Shown here in pieces: positions 55,480 to 64,000 of a DNA stretch of 64,000 bases (position 1 is the first letter of the stretch; each line of letters begins with the position of its first letter). The notes beneath the pieces were generated by a model. The model was not told the origin of the DNA. It was given only the letters and a program-made list of their open reading frames with translations, and made no database searches. A program made the position numbers and the translations under genes. The stretch lies in contig JBBBDQ010000350.1 in NCBI GenBank assembly GCA_037127315.1, forward strand, positions 5,422,501-5,486,500, given 5' to 3'. Source of the stretch: Ascarosepion bandense. Taxonomy: Eukaryota > Mollusca > Cephalopoda > Sepiida > Sepiidae.

Positions 55480-56400
55480 ATTCAGATGGTGTTATAGCTG
55501 AGAATATATTTTCCTAAGTGGTTTGAAATCCGACATTATTACGATAGGCCTACAGTCGTTGATTATGTCCAAATCGAAATGATGATAAAATCGATGAAAA
55601 AAGCATCAGGAATTAGCCAAATTGAAGACCATAGAACAAAGCTAGATTTCACATTTCACATTACATTAGATTACATGTAGAACCTTGATTGTGATGCTCT
55701 AGTACAAGGGTCGGCAACCTACAGCCCGCTGGTCAGATCCGGCCGGCGAAGGCTTTTTGACCCGCCCGCAATCCTGATTACCAATGACTTTTTTTAACAT
55801 GAGAGACGAGGCTTTCGAATTCAACAAAAGGCCTGCTGATTTCTTCCTCTGATCCACCCAATCGAATTTGAATACTATGACTGCAAAAACACGATCAAAA
55901 CATAATCAACACCATTTCTGCGTGTATATGTTTGCAACTATTTCTACTCATATATATGGGCATATGTGTTTCGTTTTTGTTTGATGTGTGTGTGCGGTTC
56001 GTTTGTGATACAATTTTCAATAACAGTTTCAAACCTACACATCATAATTCATCCATTTCACTTTGGTTGATTTTTTCACTTTGAAATATTTCGACGTTCC
56101 TTGAGAAAAAATAATTTTTGTTCGGTGTTTTTTAATTTTAGTTTTTCCTTTGTTTTTCTGATTTCTCAATGTTTATTTTCATTTTGGTTTTAAATATTTA
56201 GGTTGACAGGGGTCTGTATATGCAATTTACCTTAATTATTCATTAATGGCCTTTGTCCGGCCCGCGGGGTTGAATGAGTTGACGACTTCTGCGGTATATT
56301 CACCTGATCTTACACCTTCGGATTACCACTTATATTTTCCCTATAAAATTATCTTGATTTGAAGAACTTCCATTCTCTAGAAACATGTAAAACCACTTAT
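55480..56400 (+). pseudogene. Mariner-like remnant interrupted by a hAT-like MITE
   Basis: Before the MITE the text gives RPTVVDYVQIEMMIKSMKKA, a weak match to the mariner linker and second helix-turn-helix. After it comes VYSPDLTPSDYHLYFPYK, the third catalytic block, which is unmistakable. The middle of the gene is absent. Confidence 0.55.
55705..56291. mobile_element. hAT-like MITE, 587 bp
   Basis: The left terminus is CAAGGGTCGGCAACCTACAG and the right complement CAGAAGTCGTCAACTCATTC. Subterminal GCCCGC/GGCCCGCGGG and CCGGCC blocks are typical of hAT MITEs. No transposase inside. An 8-bp target duplication is not visible (CTCTAGTA versus CGGTATAT). Confidence 0.68.
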
Positions 56401-56401
56401 A

Positions 56402-57142
56402 TTAGGTTGTCCCAAAAGTTCGTAAACACTTGCGAAATAGGTCTATCTGGTCCAACACAATCGAAACATACGATGGGTTCATCGAAACATACGATGGGTT
56501 AAGAAAGGATAAGAGACGCCTTCTGTTCCAAAACAAGATCGATTCGGCAAGAAAGTCATGTTGTGCGTTTGGTGGAACTTTGAAGGAATCGTGCATTTTG
56601 AGTTGGTTCCGAATGGTCGTGCTATCAGTGCCGAACTTTACTGTCAGCAACTTGAGCGGATCTATGAAATGTTGAAGCAAAAGAACCCGGCTCTAATCAA
56701 CCGAAAGCGCGCTTTGATACAGCAGGACAATGCCAAGCCACACACCGCCAGAAAGACCAGACAAGTTTGAAGAGCTGAACGGCGTTGAGGTTTCGCCACA
56801 TCCAGCCTACAGTCCTGAGTGTGCTCCATCAGATTACGGCCTTTTCCGCTCAATGCAACACTTTCTGAAGGGCCGCTGATTCGACTAGTTTGATGAAGTC
56901 GAGAAAGCGTGTCAAGAATTCTTTGATTCGAAGTCAGGCTGAATAGTACTTTGACTAGATCCGAAAGCTTGCAGATCGATGTTAGAAAGTCTTGGAAAAT
57001 GAGGGTCTTTATTTTGAGCAATAATTGTTGTTGTTTTTGCGAGTAAAATTTCAATTTTTTGCAAGTGTTTTCTGGTAACCTTAGATTACTTAGTTATATT
57101 TCAATTTTTTGCAAGTGTTTACGAACTTTTGGGACAACCTAA
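56402..57142 (+). mobile_element. Mariner-like element, 741 bp, with perfect 32-bp termini
   Basis: Terminal inverted repeats at 56402-56433 and 57111-57142 (TTAGGTTGTCCCAAAAG...) are identical over 32 bases and flanked by TA (56400-56401, 57143-57144). The N-terminal half of the transposase gene is deleted. What remains reads VWWNFEGIVHFELVPNGR, QQDNAKPHTARKT (catalytic Asp) and AYSPECAPSDYGLFRSM (catalytic Asp), with stops near the end. A 23-bp direct repeat sits before the right terminus. Perfect termini suggest recent trans-mobilisation. Confidence 0.9.
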
Positions 57143-57144
57143 TA

Positions 57145-57775
57145 TAAGTTCATTAACCAGAAAGATGCCTATTGGGAGGATGTAATCATGAAAATGTCTT
57201 AAAGATAATGAAAGGTAGTGCAACACAATAGTAAATACGTGCTTGAATAAATCTGTAAAAATATCTAGAGATTGTCTTTGAAATTCAGTTAAAAGGCTTC
57301 GAACTCTGTTCCAACACAATGATTAACATTGTAGATAAAAAATTATCTTAATCTTTCAAATTCCAATTGTACACAGGCGCCTTTCATCACATATAAAGGA
57401 AAAGAAAACAACCTCCGTGGCAATTTGATCTTTGAATGATTTGGTAGTTAACAGACACATGCTGTAAATAAATGTCTTTTTTATTTTAAATCAAATGCAT
57501 GTATTTTTTCAAAATTTGTCTAATTAACCACTAAATGAACTAATTGTTGATGAATCTTAAATTTCCTAATGGCTATTTTGCTTTTGGAAAAATTTTAATT
57601 ACAAAGTTCATCCATCATGGTGTAATAAAATTTAATTTTGAAATCAGAAAAATTGACATTAAACACACTAAACTCCACTTTGCGTACACAAAAGTAATTT
57701 TTATTTCATACTATAAACTTTATACGACTTTCTTGAAATTAAAAGCAAGTAAAACATCGAAAAATATCTGAATTA
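57145..57775. other. Unannotated AT-rich spacer
   Basis: No gene or repeat recognised. Confidence 0.35.
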
Positions 57776-57779
57776 TTAC

Positions 57780-58050
57780 ACTACTTATAAGGCAATAAAG
57801 TCACTAAGACGCAAGGGGTTACTGAGTGTAAGAGATTATTAAAAGAACTTAACTACTAAGGAAGGAACAATAATTAAGAAACAAGAAGTAAGACAGTAGA
57901 TAATAATTGACATTGCATTTAAATTTTTAAAGATTAAAGTTGGTTCGAATGCAAGATGTTGAAAAGAGTTCCATAAGCGAGAAGCGTGAGAGAAGAAACT
58001 GTTAGCATAGACCTTCCGGTTACATATAGTCATTTCGATTTTAAAATTAT
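57780..58050 (-). mobile_element. LINE-A-related tail, subfamily B
   Basis: The minus strand has NRKVYANSFFSHASRLWNSF and the subfamily B 3' UTR. Confidence 0.65.
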
Positions 58051-58067
58051 TGCTGTAAATCTAGTCA

Positions 58068-58351
58068 GTTAAGTGCCATACGTGATACACGCTTGGGCGA
58101 TCATATCTCGAAAAAGACATGACTGACAGGGCAGAAGATTATCCCACAGACGTTTATCACTGCTTTCTGTGGTAGACTGGTTGACAGCCAAGGCTATAGA
58201 ACCCAATCTGTCTTAATATGTTATTTAACCCATAACTGGAAGGAAGTAGACGGATTAATACTTTTCCCAAGGGTAGTTGCGCGTAGGAAAGCTATTAATC
58301 CGTCTTTTCCCTCCAGTTATGGGTAAATTAACAGGACAGATTTGGGTTCAC
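58068..58351 (-). mobile_element. tRNA-derived SINE with an inverted partial repeat
   Basis: The minus-strand copy runs from the CACTTAACTG end to about 58285. Then a plus-strand piece of the same SINE (TATTAATCCGTCTTTTCCCT... GACAGATTTGGGTTC) follows to 58351. A further SINE piece on the minus strand lies at about 58507-58560. Confidence 0.7.
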
Positions 58352-58636
58352 GCCTAAATTGAGAAAATCTAGTAACCAAAGAGCAGCAGTCCTCAATCAC
58401 CGGATCGCAGAGGAAGAATAACACCTTCTTTCGGCCATTTTATTGACTATCAAGTTCATGTTTCTCGTGTTTTGTCATGCAAGTGACCAGCACCGACCCG
58501 TGTATTTAGGCGTAAGTGAATATAACAAAATCAACTGGAATTAGAATTCGACTCTTTAATTAACAATTCAAAATTTAAATATCTGGGAAGTGTCTGAACA
58601 GAAGACGAAAAATGCGACCCTAAGATAGAAAGATTT

Positions 58637-58860
58637 GTATGGCCAAGGATTCATTCCAGAATATTAGTATGGCCAAGGATGCATTCCAAAGATTGGTATG
58701 GCCAAGGATGCATTCCAAAGATTGGTATGGTCAAAATGAGAAAGTGAGATCGAAAAATTGGTATGGCCATGGATGTATTCCAAAGATTGATATGACCAAA
58801 ATGCGACACTGTGTTCCAAAGATTTGTATGGCCAAAAGTGCATTCCAAAAGCTGAATAGA
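58637..58860 (+). repeat. Tandem repeat of about 29 bp inside the RTE-like LINE
   Basis: Unit GTATGGCCAAGGATGCATTC plus CAAAGATTG, six to seven imperfect copies. A 29-bp period shifts the reading frame each time. Confidence 0.85.
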
Positions 58861-59024
58861 GGATTGAGAGAGCGAAAAATGTTGCTGGAAACAATGAAGA
58901 GATTGCTGATTTGTTATGCGATGTCTGTCGTTCAATATGGCAGCGAATGCTGGACCATTTTATCAAAGATGAAAGGAAGACTTGAAACAACCGAAATGTG
59001 GTTCTACAGAAAGATGCTGAAGAT

Positions 59025-59326
59025 CAGTTAGTTAAGTGCCATACGCGAAACACGCTTGGGCGATCATGTCTCGAAAGAGACATGACTGACTGGGCAGAAG
59101 ATTATCCCGCAGTAGATTGCCATTGCTTTCTGCGGTAGACTGGTTGCCAGCCAAGACTATAGAACCCAATCTGTCCTGTTATTTAACCCATAACTGGGAG
59201 GAAGAGACGTATTAATACCTTTCCTAAGGGTATTTGCGCGTAAGTGAATGCAAGGAAGTCAACTGGACTTCGAACTCGGCTCCCCGAGTTCTCGTTCCGA
59301 GCCAATATCCACTGCTCCACAACGCA
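59025..59326 (-). mobile_element. tRNA-derived SINE inserted in the RTE-like LINE
   Basis: All body blocks are present. TGAAGAT at 59018-59024 and 59327-59333 is the target duplication. The 5' end is slightly truncated (TGCGTTGTGG). Confidence 0.9.
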
Positions 59327-59941
59327 TGAAGATACCATGAACAAAACATGCGAACAACAACGAGGTTTTGGAGAGGATGGACATGGAAAGGAAACTGGTT
59401 CTTAGCAGGAAAAGACAGCTGAAGTTTCTGGGACATGAAGTGAAGAAGGGGGACTGAAAAGAGGTAGGAAGGAAGACGAGGAAACAGAAATGGAAAGCAG
59501 AAAAAGAGAATCAAAAGCAGATCGATGCAGGGCGGATCGGGTCCTGGTTGCCGCCACAAGCCAATCCGCTACTGCATCACCCTACCAACTTTCCAGAAGT
59601 CTCTGGTATGAGAACAATAATCAGGAACACTGGGGGTGTACCTAAGGGTATGGGACCACCCCTTGTTGGCTAAGGATACATTTCTAAAAATTCGACTGGC
59701 CCAGGAGAGTACCCCACAGTAAAAAAAAACTATCACTGTTATATTCACAGAAGACCCCCGCGATACTCCACACCACGTTATATTGGGCCCTAAAACTGAC
59801 ATACGCGATGGGCGACAGCGGCATTTTCCTGCGCGGACGGATTAGGTCCGATATAGGTTTAGGAAGTCTGGGACAATCCGTCGGTGTCCCGACTACTGCT
59901 GATTTCCGAACATTCTGTGTCTAAGGGGTTACACTTAGAAA

Positions 59942-60931
59942 ATGTCTATCAAGCTAGCCATCTTGAATGTAAGGTGCCTGAGTGATCGGGGTAAGGCTAC
60001 CCGCCTGCTTCGTCATCTCTTGTCCAGAAGACACACTTTGTTTGAGATGTTAATGCTTGTGTACTGTCTAGCGATTTTGTCGTCTATTCAGCATACAGGG
60101 ACCAGCAGAGTGTTCCCTTGCTGGTTAAACATACCCTGGGCAAGATCCTGACAGAGCGTTTGCAGTTAGCTGCCGAGATTCTGTTGGGATCCGATCAGAC
60201 TTGTTCTGTGAAGGAGCGAACAATTCAGAGCAACCTGCATCTGGTCATAGAGGGTGTAAAAGACGATGAGCAGGCCGCGCTGATCAATTTGGATCAGTCC
60301 AAAGGATTTGATAGGGTCGAAAATTGGTATCTGGCAGCTGTCTTGCAGGCCGCCGGATTCAAAACCGACTTTTACAAGTAGATCAACCTTCTGTATCGGT
60401 TCCCTAGTACTATGGTACAGGTCAACGGAAAGCGGTCGGGCGCTTTTGCGCTGTATCGGTTGGTTGGTCAGGGTTGCCCACTGTCACCTGTACTTTACTC
60501 TTGGGCGTTGGAGCCTCTCCTTCACCAGCTAAAGGTCAGAGCATGCAGTCCGGCCCTACGTCCCTGGTAGGGCTCGAGCCAGGGTTTCTGCGTACGCCGA
60601 TAAGTATCCATTTTCGTGTCGTCCCCGGATGACATTGAGGTGACATTGAGCGGTACGAGAAATGAACTGGGGCCAGAATTAGCCCCAATAAGTTTTCTGG
60701 AATGCCGTTAGGTGCCTGGAAGGGCGTTGCTCTTCTGAGGCCCTTCAGTAGAACTGACGAACCCGTCTGCATTCTTGGTGTGTGTTTCGAGCCGGATCTT
60801 CAGCTTGAAAAAAGGTCGGAGCAGCAACCGGGACTTGGCTTTGACGGCGGTTATCTGCGAAGAGGGTCCCTGAGTCATGTGTTACTTACGTCTTTACCAT
60901 AGCCTTTACCGGTTGTCGGTTGTCGGTACTC

Positions 60932-60973
<42 letters not shown>

Positions 60974-62300
60974 ATGACCATCAGAATGCCGATCGAGCGT
61001 TTGTTGTCCGACCTATTTTGGGGTGGACGCAAGTATCAGGTCAACAGAGAAATCTATTGCAAATGTCTGTGTCAAGAAGGGCTGGGAATGCCACACGCGG
61101 TTAGTCATAAACGCGCCTCGTGGTTGGCATTCCTATACCGTCTGTTGATAGAGGATTCGATTTTGGAAGGAAGTGTTAAGAAAGATTTCCCTAGTCTTAC
61201 TATCATTCCTTACTATCATTCTGTTTTGAGGGTTGAGCGCTGTTGTAAGCCTCGAAATCAGTCGGATTATTTAATCGAATGTCGAGAGGCCTTACGGGTC
61301 ATTCTTCGGTTCGCTGACCTTTCTCTGCCTCGGAGGCACTTGTGTCGTCTTTTAGTAGACCGACGAAGGATCTTCTATATGATCGGGTCGGCTTGTCGGC
61401 GGCCGAATCGTGCTTCTTTTAGTCTTTGCCACCAGCGACGGATTACCTCAGCAACCCTGAGTTTTTGCTTATTTGGCGATTGATTCGGAATAGCCTTCAG
61501 ATGGAGCAGAGCAGATTTGCTCGACTGTCATCGGTGTGACTTTGGTTTAGAAGAAACAGTTAAGCACGCTTTCTAGGTGCGCCATTTCTCAAGTGCGCCA
61601 TTTCTAGGACTGTGTCGGCGAGTATTCAGGGGAGAAACGGATGGGGTTTCTCACGATGCTGGCCGTGACTCGAATGGTGATATGCACGACGCGGAAGGAG
61701 GACAGCTTGTGATATGAACGCTATTCTTATCAGTATCTCTTTAGATTCTTTGAGATGAAGATCAAATCTGATAGAAAGTTTTTGATATCGACAGATTTCA
61801 GCAAAAGGTGGGTAACTGTAGTAAATCTGGTTTGCGTGAATGGAGCAAGTCTTGATTTTTTAAAAATCTCTTACGGCTCAACGGGGCGGTTTTCTGCAAA
61901 CCCGCCCCTGGTTAAGTTAGACTTCTTTTTTTTTGTACCAAGCTAATGTGAATAAATGTTGTTTCTAGCCTGTTTTCGGGTTTTTTCTTTTGTTCAAGTC
62001 GAGATTCCTAACCACCCTAGTTTGTTTTTTTGACCCCACCTTTTCATTGATTTTCCCATACAATTATTTATTTTAAACCTCCCTTCTCCCTTAAGGAATG
62101 TGCTACTTGATTTCGCCGTTTGACGGAACACAGCTGCCATTCGTGTGTGGGTTGGACGGGTCTTACTAACATTTGTTTATTTCGAGTGAATATTTTGTTA
62201 TATTTTACTTTATTTTGGGGTATTCATCCCCTCCCCATCTTATTTTGTATATATAAAATTATTGTTTGTAAATAAATTTTTATCTAAAAAATTATTATTT
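59942..62300 (+). mobile_element. Tx1-like LINE, internally deleted and decayed
   Basis: It starts MSIKLAILNVRCLSDRGKAT, the beginning of an apurinic-type endonuclease domain. A deletion near 60100 jumps to reverse-transcriptase text: HTLGKILTERLQLAAE, QAALINLDQSKGFDRVENWY (motif A), GQGCPLSPVLYSWALEPLL (motif B) and RVSAYADKYP, where the YADD box has become YADK (60593-60604). The C-terminal part gives LLSDLFWGGRKYQVNREI and GLGMPHAVSHKRASWLAFLY. An AATAAATG at 61952 and the T-rich stretch to 62300 are probably 3' UTR. Stops, frameshifts and a (CT)n tract break the frame. Confidence 0.8.
60937..60970 (+). repeat. (CT)n microsatellite inside the Tx1-like coding region
   Basis: About 16 CT units, translated as Leu-Ser repeats at the head of a 187-codon open frame. 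Confidence 0.9.
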
Positions 62301-63018
62301 GTATTATTTTAGCCACCCCTATGAATTTGTAGCATTATTATATATGTAAGATTGTGAGATGATGGACGTGTTCTTGTGGTAAACGGAGAATTTTAAGAGT
62401 GATTGGATCGTGAATGAATTAGCTAGGTATAGAAAACTTAATGCAAGACCACCCTCTACCTACCCACATTTTCGGCCGTGTGATTTTTTTTTTTTTGTAT
62501 TTTTTATACAAAAATAAATATTCCACCAAAGATTGAAGATCCTTTTCAAGATCAGCAGCGAGATTAGCTTTGTCAGCCTGGATAGATTTCTTATCGAGGC
62601 AGGCAAAGGAGGGACGGAATAAAAGTGTCGGTGAATTTTTGTTTCTAAAAATGCTTATGCGCACGGAAAATAAAGACCTGTGAATATGTAGTTGAGTTAA
62701 ACATTTTTTGGTGGACATATTTTGGGTTTATATTTGCAAAACGGGAGAAATTTTCTGGTTTGTGTTCCGAGATATAAACAACCCTGTTTCGAGCGGCGTT
62801 ACAATATAGGTCCTTTCAAGGCAAACATAAACACTTGTTTTCACTAAAATAGACTTTGGTTATATGGAAAAGAAAACAGAAACAGGCTTTAGCCAATTTA
62901 TAACCTGTCAACAAAATGGGAACGTGTCCGTCAAGTTAAATCCAATTAGGCTATTCTAAAGAAACGTTTAACAAGGCAAGTGAACATTATCGTCTTTGAA
63001 CCAGACATAACAAAATAT
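62301..63018. other. Unannotated spacer
   Basis: A 99-codon minus-strand frame (62718-62419) has no recognised domain. A direct repeat unit at 62951-63010 recurs at 63872-63932. Confidence 0.35.
62951..63010 (+). repeat. Direct repeat flanking the fold-back element (left)
   Basis: CTATTCTAAAGAAACGTTTA to TTTGAACCAGACATAA. The partner is 63872-63932, about 85% similar by eye. Confidence 0.75.
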
Positions 63019-63644
63019 GGTAAATTTTCATTTTAGGTCCCGAAGGCTTTTCCCGCTTCAAATTTATCCAAAATAGAATTATTTCTGTGCAAATGTATAT
63101 GTTGAACTCAAATCAACAATTAGTTATTGAAGAAACCTACCTTTTTGATCTGAACGTCCATAAAAAATCGAACTACATTTTGTCTCCCGTAACTCTAATG
63201 CAGTCATGTAATTAACTGCTGAATGACTTTCTGCGTAGGACAACAAATTTCGGTCTATTTTTGGTCGATTTTCTTCCTTTACTGAAACTTTCGGCTATTT
63301 AATTCCGGTACTGAAAGTAATACGCTATTGTATTTCTACGTGTATTACTTTCATTACAGGAAGTAAATAGCCGGACGTTTCAGTAAAGGAAGTAAATCGA
63401 CCGAAATTTGTTGCCTACGCAGAACGTCATTCTGCAGTTAATTACATGACTTCGTGAGAGTCACGGGAGATAAAATGTGCGAGATGAAGTTCGTTTTTTA
63501 TGGAATTTCAGATAAAAAAAAGGTAGGTTTCTTCAATAAGTAATTGTTAATTTGAGTTCAGCATATACATTTGCACAGAAATAATGCTATTATGGATCAA
63601 TTGGAAGGGAGAAAAGCCTTCGGGACCTAAAACGAAAATTTACC
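63019..63644. mobile_element. Fold-back palindrome, 626 bp
   Basis: Two arms of about 305 bp meet at 63333 with a loop of roughly 14 bases (CTATTGTATTTCTA). Matching blocks from outside in are GGTAAATTTTC/GAAAATTTACC, TTAGGTCCCGAAGGCTTTTC with its complement, TTTGTGCAAATGTATAT-type text, GAAGAAACCTACCTTTTT, and TCCTTTACTGAAAC near the centre. No coding. It could be a Foldback or MITE-type element, or a hairpin from replication. Confidence 0.88.
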
Positions 63645-63871
63645 AAAAATATACACATATATGATCTGAACAGACAGACAGAATCTTCACAAATGATAAA
63701 GAGGGGGAAAGTGAAAGAGAAACAAATAAATAAATAAACATATAAATGAATTTAAAAAGAAAAAGAAATTCTTTTCAAAAATCTTTCAAAGATTTTCTTT
63801 ACAAAATTTTTATTAAAATTTTTTTTTCCATTTCCTTAGAACAATATAAGTAAAAGTTAAATTTTCTTAGA

Positions 63872-63932
63872 CTATTCTAAAGACAGTTTTTAACAAGGGA
63901 AGTGAACATTATATCTTTTGAACCAGACATAA
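63872..63932 (+). repeat. Direct repeat flanking the fold-back element (right)
   Basis: Partner of 62951-63010. Confidence 0.75.
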
Positions 63933-64000
63933 ATGTAAGGCACATACAATAGGAACACACATGCGACATCTTCACAAATGGATAAAGTGGGTATGAATGA

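Larger units (their letters stand above)
58560..59500 (+). mobile_element. RTE-like LINE tail with internal repeats and a SINE insertion
   Basis: FKYLGSV-like text leads into a region where MAKDAFQRL is repeated about six times, then LNRGLRERKMLLETMKRLL, MSVVQYGSECWTILSK and TTEMWFYRKMLKIS. A SINE splits it. The tail resumes with LERMDMERKLVLSRKRQLKF-like text after 59334. Confidence 0.75.

Noticed and set aside
55697..56299. An 8-bp target duplication for the hAT-like MITE
   Set aside because: The flanks CTCTAGTA and CGGTATAT do not match.

Overview
No host protein-coding gene can be supported in this window. It looks like a repeat-saturated, AT-rich intergenic stretch of a metazoan genome, most likely a cephalopod mollusc (octopus-like). 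That is an inference from the mix of tRNA-derived SINEs, a SINE tail with the CCCATGCTAGC box followed by (ATG)n, many 5'-truncated LINE tails, many mariners and very long (TA)n, (CA)n and (CT)n tracts. No database search was possible.

Layout. 1-5 kb: RTE-like and LINE-A tails, a composite 5S/tRNA retroposon with a 10-bp target duplication, and two Helitron-like elements. 6.3-8.8 kb: a decayed mariner whose terminal repeats have become tandem arrays of a 49-bp unit, about 10 copies on the left and 26 on the right. 9-22 kb: Helitron-like copies, a tRNA-Ser-like pseudogene, a hammerhead-bearing SINE, Tc1, LINE-A, RTE-like and unclassified LINE fragments, and a palindrome carrying two hammerhead-like cores. 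22-31 kb: tRNA SINEs next to LINE-A pieces, an LTR-like block and two more hammerhead SINEs. 31-37 kb: microsatellites, hAT debris, LINE-A tails, a fourth hammerhead SINE and two Helitron-like copies. 37-42 kb: a nested cluster of mariners holding a SINE, a solo LTR, a LINE-A tail and two 5S-derived SINEs. 44-48 kb: a cecropia-type mariner with a second terminal-array mariner inside it, then a minisatellite and a pogo-like element. 48-59 kb: LINE-A, SINEs, an irritans-like mariner, a hAT-like MITE inside a mariner remnant, a 741-bp mariner with perfect 32-bp termini, and an RTE-like LINE with a SINE inserted in it. 59.9-62.3 kb: a decayed Tx1-like LINE. 63.0-63.6 kb: a 626-bp fold-back palindrome.

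The strongest candidate for something undescribed is a SINE family present four times (near 11.5, 28.0, 28.5 and 34.5 kb). Each copy has tRNA-like promoter boxes, then a recognisable type I hammerhead ribozyme, then a (TA)n tail. Other leads are the mariner family that amplifies its own termini, the composite 5S-tRNA SINE, and a nine-copy Helitron-like family with TC...CTAG ends inserted between A and T.

All protein-level calls are decayed remnants. None of the transposases or reverse transcriptases here looks able to act.
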